Source of the DNA: Lotus japonicus | Taxonomy: Eukaryota; Streptophyta; Magnoliopsida; Fabales; Fabaceae | NCBI RefSeq assembly: GCF_012489685.1 | Contig: NC_080042.1 | Span: 11,360,150-11,424,149 of the forward strand | Length of the DNA: 64,000 nucleotides | Reading direction: 5' to 3' | Position numbers and translations under genes: made by a program | The notes under the pieces: generated by a model | What the model was told of the DNA's origin: nothing | The model's input: only the letters and a program-made list of their open reading frames with translations | Database searches by the model: none | Shown: piece by piece, positions 22,586 through 33,125 of the stretch | Layout: the number at the start of each line of letters is the position of its first letter | Position numbering within the stretch: the stretch's first letter is position 1

Positions 22586-22725
22586 AGGTGTAGGGGGCTT
22601 GACACAATGGTAAAAGTTACTACCAAGTAAGGAAAAAAATCTCTTCTGTAAAAATATACAAAAACAATTGGTCATGTGGTCCGCCCCTCCCCAAGCTATG
22701 ATGCACTTGAGTGCCCCCTTATATT
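22586..22725 (+). mobile_element. degenerate Au-type SINE in HAC intron 1
   Basis: GACACAATGGTAAAAGTTAC resembles the box-A region of Au SINEs, and the end GATGCACTTGAGTGCCCCCTT resembles their GTGCACCGGGCTGCCCTT tail. Box B is lost in the middle. A weak but oriented match. Confidence 0.4.
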
Positions 22726-23806
22726 CCACAGTAGGTGTCTAGTGAATTTTTTTCCCAATGAACACTTATGCGGTTATGCCCCTTTAAAAGATTGTCACTA
22801 ATTCTCCATGTTTTGTTTTATTCACGCATCTCTTTCTTCCATTTCATTTTCTTTCTATACTTATTTTTTTTTTCTAATTACATCAAATATTATATTTCTC
22901 ACTACTCTCTCATTTCTTCTTTTTTCTCTTAGGGGGAATGATGAATTAAGTGTGAATAAAAACTTAGTGGTAATTCCCCCACCTGCCCACTTTTCAAATA
23001 ATACCCTTCACCAACCTCTCTACAGTATGAATTATTAAGCTGTTTGTGTATTTTATTTTTGTTAATCTATTTTCTAAATGTTCTGTGTACTAAAATCTTT
23101 TACCCACCAGTTTCCTCATTATTCCAAACTCAAAAGTCACGAATTATAATATTGTTAACAATCATACAGCAACGTGTTACTATTACTCAATATTTAAATT
23201 AAAACATTGCCCCAAAAGATACGGCACGAGCTACAAAAACTTTCAGTCACACGTGAGCATTAAAAAAATATAAAAACAATTGAAGCTACCTCAGAATCAG
23301 AATGACCCACCAATTAATTAATCATACAAGTGATTAATAATGCTATCTGCTTCCAAATCCTGTGTACTAAATTGACCATTTTCACAAAAAAACAAAAAAC
23401 AATTTTTTCCCCTCTTTTGCACAATTATAAAGTAAACCAAAGAAAAAAAACAAGAACTTACACTGAAACAGTAGCTTCCTTACAATTCCATGCACCATCA
23501 ACGCTCAATCAACACCCATTTTGATCAATTCCACAAAGCCCTGATTAATCTGTTCAAGAATTTGAAAAAACAAATTGCAATCAAAGATCAAGTCATCAAG
23601 TACCGATTGGTATTAAATCGATCCAAACACATGCAAATCGAAAGATTGAAGTCGTGATCATTTACTCAATGAACCATGCAACACTAGAAGGAGTTAATTA
23701 ATCAATCGCAAAGCAATAAAATCCCGCCATTGATGAAATTGATTCGATTTAATTAGGATTAGGGTTTGGGTAAAAGTAAAATCATAAACCCTAACAGTAG
23801 TAGTAA

Positions 23807-23870
23807 CAGAGACAGAGAGAGAAAGAAAAGGGATAAAGATAGAGAGAGAGAGAAAGAAAAGGGATAAAAA
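23807..23870. repeat. GA-rich tandem repeat just inside HAC intron 1
   Basis: Two copies of GAGAGAAAGAAAAGGGATAAA in tandem. Transcribed as a CU-rich tract about 25-90 nt after the first donor site. Confidence 0.75.
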
Positions 23871-23894
23871 CAGACAGTGATTGAGGTTTTGTAC

Positions 23895-24022
23895 CTGGAA
23901 AAGCGAGATGTGGGTGCTGCTGTCTCTATCTCGAGTTACGGAACAGAGAATTTTATGCGGCTGTGACTGTGAGTGAGAGAGTGAGGGTGGGCCAACATGT
24001 CTCTTTCTCTGTCTTATATACT
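23895..24022 (-). promoter_or_regulatory. HAC: HAC core promoter and 5' UTR exon
   Basis: On the minus strand a TATA-like TAGTATATAAGAC (about 24022-24010) is followed about 30 bp later by the start of a probable leader exon. That exon ends at the good donor TTCCAG|GTACAA (exon end 23895). The matching acceptor is TGCATGCAG before 19900. The leader exon contains no ATG in frame with the CDS. The transcription start is inferred, not seen. Confidence 0.55.
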
Positions 24023-24295
24023 ACTCAGGGCAATAAACTAGGTTTATTAGTTTACCAAAAAGAAAAAATTATTACCGTTGTACCAAAAAAATTTAGAAAA
24101 AAAAAGCTAATTTGGAGGTATTTTTTGAAATTTTGGAGGTCTTTTTTTGAATTTTTTTTAAAATTTTGGAGGTTAAATACAACACAACTCTTTTCAAAAC
24201 CTTTTTTTCTAGAAGATTACGGAAAGTCCCCACACTATCACTAGTTCCTAAATTTTTGTTTTATGTCATGTTTTTTTCTTTTTTTTTAAGCTAAA

Positions 24296-25190
24296 GGAGG
24301 GGCCCATTGTCCTCTTATTTTCAAATAAGTTTCTTTATCTCCTATTTTTATGTGCTCTTATCTTTTTGTCTTATTGCCTTCACGTCTGCGGACAGTGTGG
24401 GAAGCGTTGCGGCTTGTAATAGTTGCTTTTCTTGCAGCTGGAACATTTGTGGCATGGCTGGAGGTTGTGCCAAGGAAAAGGGCAGTACAATTCTTAGTTC
24501 ATGTCTGGTTTATTTGGCGGAGGAGGTGTAGGATGGTTTTCGAAGATGTTTCAGAGTCTTGGCAATCAGTGTTATATAGTGTTGCTTCCATTCTTCAAAT
24601 GTTAGCGCTAGGGTTGGATGCTTCTCCAGCAGTTCTTTGGGGTGCTTGGAAGCGGCCACCGGAGGGGTGGGTGGCGTTAAACATCAATGGGTCATCCCTC
24701 CACAATCCTGGGTGTGTGGGGATAGGGGTGTGATCAGGGATGATAGTGGGGTTTGGAGGTGTGGGTTTGCGGGGTTCAGTGGCACGGCGGAACACCTGAA
24801 AGCTGAGTTGGTGGCCATCTTGTTCGGGTTGAGGCTTTGCTGGAAGCGCGGATGCCGACAAGTACGTGTGTTTTCAGACCCCATGGTGGCATTGACGTTA
24901 GTTTAGAAGAGGGTATCGCTTTTCCATCCTCATGCAACATTGTTTTGTTGGGGAGTATTAGGAAGCTTATCCATGGTCATTGGAAGGTGGTGATGGTCCA
25001 TACTCTGCGGGAAGGGAACTCAATAGCGGATGCCCTGACAAAGAGAGGTCTGCATTGCGGAGAAGGTCTGGAAGTGTTTGATCAACCTCCCTCGGAGGTG
25101 GTGGGTTCCCTGGCTGAGGATTATAGAGGCACGCTGTTCCAGAGGGGCTAGTTTCTGGCTTTTGCTCTTGTTTTTTTTCCTTTTTTTTTT
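24296..25190 (+). pseudogene. LINE 3' end: broken RNase H domain
   Basis: The plus strand reads, with frameshifts, WIWRRRCRMVFE, then PPEGWVALNINGSS, GVIRDDSGVWRCGFAG, AELVAILFGLRLCWKRG, and finally VHTLREGNSIADALTKRG. That is the plant LINE-type RNase H fold with the D-E-D/H-x-REGN-x-AD pattern (PF13456-type). It ends in a T-rich untranslated tail near 25190. At least two frame breaks (about 24725 and 24900) make it non-functional. It lies head-to-head with the HAC promoter, starting about 270 bp upstream of it. Confidence 0.85.
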
Positions 25191-25299
25191 AAAGTTGTAA
25201 TGTACCAAAAAACATCTTTCTGTCTTTTTTTTTATTCAAATTAACTAGTAAGTATTTCGCAAGTGTGTGTATATATATTTTCATTCATAAAAATAACTA

Positions 25300-27100
25300 G
25301 TATGTATACCCGTGCCTATGCACGGGGACATGTTTCCAAGTATATAATAATTTGTTTTTAATATATAGAATTATTAATTTTGTATGAATGAACAAAAAAA
25401 TCTAAATATAATTTATTGTATTTTTAATTTGTTTATGATATAATAAAACAATAATTTGTATGATTTTTTTTATCTTTTTATTTTCGTTTTTCATTTCTCC
25501 AAATACGATGATAGAAAATATGGATTACATATTAAATTTACCTGTGTCGTTGCACCGGGGCATATTTCCGAACATATTAAAAACTGTTTTTAATATATGG
25601 ATTAATTTTTTTATATAAATGAAAATAAATATAAAATAAATTGTATATTTGATTAATGTGTTTATGATGTAAGAATATAGTAAATTACATGATTTTTCGT
25701 TTTTTTATTTCGTTTTTCCTATCTCTAAATAATTATACACAATTTAGAACATATATAAAATGTGATAGAAAAATGTATCACATTAAATTACAATATTTTT
25801 GCACTGTATAATTTTGATTTCATGATCCCTAAATAAATACGGACATTTAAAAAATATATAAAGAATGCAACAGATAGCTCATTCGGAGCATTTGAAACAG
25901 AGGCTTTGAAATGGGGATATGCGTAAAAAGATGGAGAAGCTTTCATGTAATTTGGGAATTGCTCTTTCTCCCTCTCTCTCTCTCTCTCCCCCCCCCCCCC
26001 CTCTCTCACTCGACCCATTAAATTAAAATAAAATTTTCTTTTTTGTTATTTTTAATTAGAAATATTTTAATGTAAACGTTCTTGCTCGTCGGATCCTATT
26101 TTCAAAATCAATTTGTAATGCTTCTGTATATCTACTCCTTAAAATATTTAAAAAGTCTAGAAAAAGTATAAAAATTATATTAAAACATTTTCTATTAGTT
26201 TCAACTTGAAGATATTTTCATGCAAAATGTTCCTAATCGTATCAACTTTTTACTATGTAACCTAAACACCAATAAATATAGAATATATATTTTCAATCCC
26301 CGTGTTCCTATATATTTTCATGCAAAAACTTGATAGTATTTTCATGCAAAATGTTCTTCATGTAGGAGCTTTTTATTATATAATTAATAAATATAGACTA
26401 AATATGTTTATTCTACTATAATTTCCCGTGAGAGCCCTATATTCACAATCAAATTATAATGCTTTTGTATAACTACTCTTAAATTATTTTAAAAGGAATG
26501 AAAAATTACTAAAATTATATTAAAAAATTCTCTTTTAGTTTCATCTTGAAAGTATTTTCATGCAAATTGTTCCTCATGTATGAGTTTTTTACTATATAAT
26601 TAATAAATATATTCTAAATATGTTTATTCTTCTCTAATTCCCTGTGGGAGCCCTATATATTCACAATCAAATTATAATGATTTTGTAAATCTACTGTTAT
26701 GTTATTTAAAAAGTTTGGGAAAAGTACTAAAATTAAATTAAAACATATTTTCTATTAATTTCAACTTGAAACTATTTTCATGTAAAATGTTCATCCCTGT
26801 ATGAGCTTTAAGTAGCTTACACAAATAAATATAGACCATATTATTTGTTAATTTATTCCACTCCCCCATGTGACAAATTTTTAATATCAAAATTTTATAT
26901 TTTTATATATATTTACTTCTAAACTTATTAAAAAAAAATTATAATATTGATAAAAAAAATTTATTTTAATTCATAAATATTTTAGTGTTAATGTTCTTCT
27001 CCGTGAGATCCCTAATTTGACAATCAGATTGCAATGCTTTTGTATTTAAAAAGTAACATTAAAAAATATTTTCTATTTCTTTATATATGATTCGAATAGA
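25300..27100. repeat. AT-rich region with diverged tandem repeats
   Basis: Two blocks at 25303 and 25547 contain a palindrome-like CCCGTGCCTATGCACGGGG / GTCGTTGCACCGGGGC followed by CATRTTTCC. From 26060 on, phrases recur irregularly every 200-400 bp. TTTTCATGCAAAATGTTC occurs near 26217, 26338, 26556 and 26775; CACAATCAAATTATAATG occurs near 26444 and 26662, with variants at 26103 and 27020. These look like decayed copies of one AT-rich unit. No coding potential. Confidence 0.6.
25965..26007. repeat. (CT)n / C-run microsatellite
   Basis: CTCTCTCTCTCT followed by a run of about 14 C and CTCTCTC. A simple repeat, length-polymorphic in principle. Confidence 0.9.
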
Positions 27101-28571
27101 ACTATTTTCAAAGTAATATGGAAGTACCGAGTAACAACATAAATTAATCTTGCTAATAGGAGTTAATTTATCAAGAAAAAAAATCTTTTAGTACTCGTGG
27201 AAGCTCTAGTTTTACCTTCTAATTTATGTTCCTTTTAATATATTTCCTTCTAAAACTATTTTAATTCTTTTGAAAATAGTAGTGAATAATTATAACAATT
27301 CTTTACGATATATATAATTTTTATCCTAAAAACACTTTATGATAAAATAAATTTGTGGAATCTCTCTTCAATACTTTTCTCTAATTTCTATTTCCAATTT
27401 TAGGTTTTATTGTTACATTTGAATATTAACTATAAAATTATATATGATTCGAATAGAACAATTTTCAAAGTAATGTACGTGAAAGTACCAAGCAACAATA
27501 TAAAGCAGCATCTGTGAAACTTGGAAGTACCAACCACCTCTAGCATGAGAAAAAAGTAAGAGCCTTAACCTTGTCCCGAAAAGCCATATAATTTTAATTA
27601 ACTTTTCAATACAAACTAAGAAAATAAAATCTTGATAATCAAATCTTATGTCTAATATGCATATTTTGTCTTTAGTGTCAGAAATCCTCAAGCTTCGATG
27701 TGCTTAACCCAAGACTTTCCTTCCATATTCTGTAAAAAAATGTAGTGAGAAATTATAGCATAGTCAATCGCTCAAAATGTAAAAAATTTAAAAACTACAG
27801 GGGTTCAAATATGTTCTCATCAGAAGCTAATTCCAATAATTAATGATCATAATCAGGAAAGAAACCCACCATAATCAAGTTAGAAACCCACCACTACATC
27901 ACAATGCTTAGTTATGTCACGTTACTGACAGAGTATGTCTCATTCCTTTTTAGATTCTTATAAGCTTGTTGATGCATTCTTACCTTGCACTTGAATATTC
28001 CTCATAAACTTCTTTTGTGAAATGAAAGTTAGGAAGTTGGAATTAAACCACCATATAAAAGTTCAAAGTTTTCAAGATGCTCCACAATGAATGGGTTTAA
28101 CAAGTTAATTCTTCCTAATTTCATCTGAACCATCTTAAAATTCTTAATAGTTCCTGAACGAAAACCATAAGGAGCTATTGTTAGTGAGAAAATGGGCAAG
28201 AATAAAATTGAACAAAGAGATAATGTCAATCTTCTTTTAGAGTGCATCAATGGTGAAGAGCTGTAGAAATTTAGAAGAGTAACTATGTTGGATAATGAAT
28301 GAGTGAGCAAACTAATGAAATACAATACATACACGCTCACAAACCTGTTCTTGAAGTTCTGATTCTGCATTATTTAGCACCCTACATCATCATTAGATAA
28401 AGGAGAACAACATAATAGCTTTCAGAGTTTCAACAACCATACTACAAACACAATACAAACACGCTCACAAACGATTAAAAGGCGCATGACAAAATTTAAG
28501 AACTCACACAGGAGAGAAGCAGAGTTGTGAAAATCATGTGGCTGAACCAATCCTCTTCAATTCCTGTCAAG

Positions 28572-28625
28572 AAAAATAAAAAAAATGTCAAGAAAGGAAT
28601 AAAATACTGATGAACCCTAATTTCC
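28572..28625. repeat. 54-bp perfect direct repeat, copy 1
   Basis: Identical to 30096-30149, with 1.47 kb between the copies. It contains ATGTCAAGAAAGGAATAAAA and TGATGAACCCTAATTTCC. Sequence beyond each copy differs at once on both sides. Confidence 0.9.
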
Positions 28626-30095
28626 TTTCCTCATTAAAGCACACTTTTTTTTGGCACTGGAAGGATTTGCATCCAAGGTTCGGTGGATGCAGCCTATGAT
28701 TCTTACTAACAATAACATTGGCGTCGGATTATGTTGCTCCCATCGGCGACGAAACAGTTCTCGCTGGCGAAGTCTTCAACGTTCCACGACGTGCAAACAC
28801 GAAAAGGGTTTCCGTGAAATCATGTGCGGCTGCTTCCATTGTTTGTGTTGAGTTCTTCCAGGTGAGTGTCTTCTCTTTTTTCTTTGCTGTATTCTCATTA
28901 AGATAGTGTTGAAGATGAGAGCCCTTGATTTTCCTAGCTTACTGCTATTTTGTGATGCATCAGAAATTGGGCTGAATCCCTTTTGTAATTTGATATTTTA
29001 ATTTGTTTCACTTCCTGCTCTTTTACTTTGATAGATTGGAGGTTGACTTGATTTGTAAATTATGAAATGGTATTTTGGCCTATTTTGTACAGGTCGTGAA
29101 TGAGACATTGTACAAAACAATCACTATAACATGAAGGCCTTGGTTAATTGAATGGTTGATGATGATTATTTTCCAGATGTGATGCTAAGTGTTTTGACTA
29201 AGGTTTGCATATATTGTTGCTTTCTGTCTATGCTGCTACTCTAAAAATTGAGATTCAATACTACTTTGAAAATTGCTTTCTGTCTTCCCCGAGGTTTCGG
29301 TATGAAACCCAGATGATATTAAAGGAGCTCTATAGGTTTGTAGAATTTGTGATTCATTGCCCTTTACCGTCTTGCATCTTACATATTAACTACTATCTCT
29401 TCTGTCTGTATTAACATTTGAGCAATGTCCACGAACATTGATGAAAGGTCTAATCTTAATTTTTTTATATGATGTTTTTTATGATGCATTTTTCTTTGAT
29501 TAGCTTTGCAGAGAGTTTCAGTGGAGAGTGACTCGGTGGTCACTGATGTTCTTGCTTGCGATGGTGTTGAGTGTGGCTTCGGCCGCATGATCGTCGAGCT
29601 TTGAGGAGTCGGACCAAATCTGTTCGGATCTTAATCTGCTCTGCAAATCTGTTTGGACCTCTATGCCTTTTCATGTATTCCAGAAGAAAGATTATGCATT
29701 CCCCGGGGTTCAACTTTATGCATTGCACTGGGTACAACTTTTCTGTCTCTCTAGCTAATCTAATTGCTCCTCTTAATAATGATTGATTGGGTTAGTTATT
29801 CCTTGCTTTTTGTATACTTTTAAGCTCATTAGCAAAGTTTGAAGCGATATTTTTTATAATTGAACCAGTTGAATTTTTATCAGATAAATATTGAGTGTGT
29901 GCAATCTCTTATTTGAGCCAGTGATTAACCTGCAGAAATTAAAGACTATTATTTTAGGCATAGCCATACAAATTCAGCCATTTCAGTTTAGGCAACGACT
30001 TTAAGTTGTTAATCGTTGATTTGTTATCCCTTTTGCTTAAATTGTTTACTCAGATCCATTTTGACATGTTTTGATTCATGTGGAATGGCTGAATA

Positions 30096-30149
30096 AAAAA
30101 TAAAAAAAATGTCAAGAAAGGAATAAAATACTGATGAACCCTAATTTCC
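30096..30149. repeat. 54-bp perfect direct repeat, copy 2
   Basis: Second copy of the repeat at 28572-28625. It lies just before the patch where coding-like frames are absent and the MULE foldback begins (30594). Confidence 0.9.
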
Positions 30150-30593
30150 ATGAAGTGTGAAGGCTCAACTCGATTTTGGTTCTCTTCAAGAACCAAGCAT
30201 GAAATGGGCCGAGATATAGAAAAAGAAGAAGGTTGCACACAAAAGGAGAAAATGTATAGCAGGGCAAACAATTATAAGAGAAAAAAAACAATGCAGAGAA
30301 GAAAAACTGAAAAAGTGAAGCAATAGAGAAGAACACATACGTTTTTATAATTTCAAATGATTCAGTCATCTGATTTTAAAGCATTCAAGTGATTGGATGA
30401 TAGTAGAGATTGTTATAAATTAAGTAGGTAGAAAAATGAAGTTTGAAATTTTAAATTAATAATAATTGCAGGTTTATGAAAGGTATTGAGGAAGCTATTG
30501 ACTATTGAGTGAGAAAGTGATAAGAAACAACTTTCAGTCTTGGTAACCACCCAAATAGTTTAAATGTGCATTTGAATTAGAGATAACTATAAA

Positions 30594-31261
30594 GGCTTAA
30601 ATACTCTTTTGGTCCTTGAAATTTTAAAGGGAATCAAATATGATCCCTGTAAAATTTTCGCATCAAATTAGGTCCCTAAAATTGTTTTTTTAATCTAATT
30701 AAGTCCTTTTGCTCAATTTTGACTAGTCAACGATCCAGTGGAAAGCCTAGTCAGCTAAGGATGGCCACATGCACTTTTTTCACATCAATTTTAGTCCCTT
30801 AAAAAATATTTTAATCAATTTTAGTCCTTGTTCTTCCACCTTCCTCTTCCACCTTCTTCCTCTTTCTCCATAACTCAAATCCTTAAACCTAGAAATTCAA
30901 AACCCTAAAAAAATTTATATGTTTATCACATTCACCTTGGTCTTCTTCCTTTTGAATTTATATGTGATTTGAGTTATGGAGGAAGAGGAAGAAGGTGAAA
31001 GTGGAAGAAGGTGAAAGTGGAAGAACAGAAACTAAAATTGATTAAAATACTTTTCAAGGGACTAAAATTGATGTGAAAAAATCCACGTGGCCGTCCTTAA
31101 CTGACTAGGCTTTCCACTTGACTGTTGACCGGTCAAAATTGAGCAAAAGGAGTTAATTAGATTAAAAAAACAATTTTAGGGACCCAATTTGATGCGAAAA
31201 TTTTACAAGGACCAGATTTGATTCTCTTTACAATTTCAAGGACGAAAAGGTTATTTAAGCC
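30594..31261. mobile_element. MULE-type foldback element (668 bp) with 10-bp TSD
   Basis: Begins GGCTTAAATACTCTTTTGGT and ends with the inverse (AAGGTTATTTAAGCC). The two halves are long imperfect inverted repeats of about 290 bp, with phrases such as TTTTAGTCCC, GACTAGTCAACG and TTCTTCCACC mirrored. It is flanked by identical 10-bp direct repeats TAACTATAAA (30584-30593 and 31262-31271). A 9-11 bp duplication plus long TIRs indicates a Mutator-like non-autonomous element. The inside has no ORF. Confidence 0.85.
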
Positions 31262-31739
31262 TAACTATAAATTGTAACACCCCGACTTCCAGGTGTCACT
31301 TTAGTAACCAAAAATAAACTTTACGCGAAAAACAGGTAATTTTTTTTTTTGTTTCTTTCCTTTAAATCAAAGCGATAAAGAAGTAGAGACAACACCCAAC
31401 AACTAAACTAACCGATATACAAATATATACATTTGTACAGCCTCGGCTGCACTCCATGTCACGCGAAGCCGCAGTGACTCCAAAGCAGAACGCCCGCAGG
31501 CAAATATACAAACCAGAACTGTGAGAAAAGTATCAAAATACAGTTATCCAAGAGAAAGTCGGCACTCAAAAATGGCCTGAAAGGAAGACCCCTATACTCC
31601 GACAGACTCTCTGTGATCCTCCTCAAAAGAACCACACAAAAAGCCACACATCGGAACCTACCCTGTCCCAAAAAGAAACTGACGATCAGAGCTCTACACA
31701 AAAAATGTCGCCTGCCCAAACCTAACCTCCCAGCTCAGC

Positions 31740-32441
31740 TCACCAATCCTCCTCCTCCTCATCGCTGCTCGGCGAGTAGCTCTCCCCACTGCTCTCGGAG
31801 TCAGAGTCGAAATCCACCGTAATCATCTCGGTGTCCAAATCCATAACCTCCCTCCTCACTGTCCTGCGCACCGCCCTAGTCGAGCCGGTCTCCACATCCA
31901 CCTCTCCTGTGAGAACATCCTCCTCCTCCACCCTCATCAAGGGGTCCACACGGTAGCCGTGCGGTGAAGAGAAAGATAAGAGACGTGAGACAGATGGGAC
32001 AACAGACTCCCTCCTCGGCTGTACGAGCCTAGAGGACGACGCCACGTCGGTAGAAGCGATGGCAGTAGCCGGAGGTGGCACAACAGATATAGCAGCAGCA
32101 GCAGGCTCGATCTCCTCTGGGTCCTCCTCAACAGAAGGTGAAGTCGGAGGTGGTGCAGGTGGTGCATGTCCAGTGCCTGGTCCACAATGAACTGAGGGCG
32201 GCAAGTCAAAACTCAGCTCCATACGCCGTAGCACTCCGCTCGTCAGGCGTCCTCGCTCATCCGTCCGGTCCTCCATGACCCTTCCCCTATACGTCGCCCG
32301 GTGACCAGCCACATCGATCACCCAAGCGGTGGGGGCATCCCTATCCAGCAACTCATATCTGATCCCCCCCGAGGGAGAGACCGTCGAGAACCAGTCGGCC
32401 ATCGACATCTGGCAGCAGGCCGACCGCCCAAAGACAAACAT
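31740..32441 (-). CDS. 233-aa ORF of unknown function inside the solo LTR
   Basis: An open frame from ATG 32441; an internal start MSMADWFSTVSPSGG about 12 codons later is equally likely. Residues about 14-75 look globular (IRYELLDRDAPTAWVIDVAG, YRGRVMEDRTDERG). Residues 80-130 are Pro/Ala-rich. Residues 140-200 are Arg/Glu/Val-rich. The tail is strongly acidic (DFDSDSESSGESYSPSSDEEEEDW). Codon use is much GC-richer than the surroundings. I do not recognise the family. It is not gag, protease, RT or integrase. Its location within an LTR means it would be present twice in a full element. Confidence 0.55.
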   Translation of the reverse strand: MFVFGRSACCQMSMADWFSTVSPSGGIRYELLDRDAPTAWVIDVAGHRATYRGRVMEDRTDERGRLTSGVLRRMELSFDLPPSVHCGPGTGHAPPAPPPTSPSVEEDPEEIEPAAAAISVVPPPATAIASTDVASSSRLVQPRRESVVPSVSRLLSFSSPHGYRVDPLMRVEEEDVLTGEVDVETGSTRAVRRTVRREVMDLDTEMITVDFDSDSESSGESYSPSSDEEEEDW

Positions 32442-32645
32442 ACAAACAAAGCCAAGGCGCTAGGGCCAACTCACAGCAATAAGTACATATACACACAACA
32501 TGTGACAGGATATATATATAAGTTGTTATACAAGCATATAAGTAATCCTAGCATGTTATGGCTCTAACATTACTTCAATAAACAAACAGCACACAGTCTC
32601 AGTCAGCATGAATGTATGCGTGAAATGCACAATATGAATCCGGAT

Positions 32646-32889
32646 TTGTGACGCGTTCCCGTTCGCCACAAGTGAAGCATTCCCGTTCTTCACTATGGAT
32701 GGACCATTCCCGTTATCCATCCTGGATGAAATCCATCCTGGATGAACCATTCCCGTTATTCATCCTTGGTGAACCATTCCCGTTATTCACCATATGATGA
32801 ACCATTCCCGTTATTCATCATTTATGCAAGGTGAACCATTCCCGTTATTCACCATGATATGCACAGGTGAACCATTCCCGTTATTCACC
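32646..32889 (-). repeat. array of eight hairpins with a constant loop and covarying stems
   Basis: Units at 32646, 32671, 32697, 32740, 32767, 32794, 32830 and 32866. Six of the eight units (3-8) have the loop CCATTCCCGTTA (plus strand); units 1 and 2 have close variants. The flanking arms differ from unit to unit yet stay complementary: AGTGAAG/CTTCACT, GGATGGA/TCCATCC, GGATGAA/TTCATCC, TGGTGAA/TTCACCA, ATGATGAA/TTCATCAT, GGTGAA/TTCACC. The array lies in the predicted transcribed leader of the LTR, in sense on the minus strand (loop TAACGGGAATGG). Confidence 0.9.
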
Positions 32890-32974
32890 CGATTGAATGC
32901 AACGTGGTTAGCCAAACAACGAATCGCCCTTACCACGAAAGTGTCTAGCGCACAACCCAATCTCAAACAACCCA

Positions 32975-33125
32975 ATGAGTTAGTGTCGGTCAATACAACA
33001 CAACTCGGAGTAAGTGTCGGTCAATACAACACAACTCCAACAAGAAAACACAAGGGTCTAGTGTCGGTCAATACAACACAGCCCAAACAACAAGAGCACT
33101 AGGTGTCGGTCAATACAACACGGCT
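32975..33125 (-). repeat. second tandem array in the solo LTR leader
   Basis: Four units share GTGTCGGTCAATACAACAC (starts near 32983, 33014, 33061, 33103) with variable spacers of 12-28 bp. Each unit has GTGT/ACAC arms around a constant centre, so short hairpins are again possible. Confidence 0.85.

Larger units (their letters stand above)
21276..23894. other. HAC: HAC intron 1, remaining part
   Basis: AT-rich intron DNA between the leader exon and the first coding exon (whole intron 23894-19901). No exon-like frame was found. Near the leader exon there are telo-box motifs (AAACCCTAA at about 23785, AGGGTTT at about 23761) and a GA/CT repeat. Both are common in plant first introns and leaders and may help expression (inference). 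Confidence 0.5.
27100..30583. other. intergenic, unclassified; no supported gene
   Basis: I find no recognisable protein. Between 28660 and 28865 the plus strand has a GC-richer patch with frames of 62-66 codons ending near a donor-like CCAG|GTGAGT (28862). Around 29500-29760 a second GC-richer patch occurs. These could be exons of a non-coding RNA or relics of a host gene. A perfect 54-bp direct repeat links 28572-28625 and 30096-30149. Confidence 0.35.

Noticed and set aside
24595..24884. Minus-strand frames opposite the LINE RNase H
   Set aside because: They are shadows of the RNase H sequence, which has recognisable motifs on the plus strand.
28029..28370. 113-codon minus-strand frame rich in Leu/Phe/Ser
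   Set aside because: No family, no splice context and AT-rich chance composition; not enough to call a gene.
32646..33125. CRISPR-like array in the solo LTR
   Set aside because: Repeats are palindromic with variable arms and no spacers of even length; eukaryotic LTR context.
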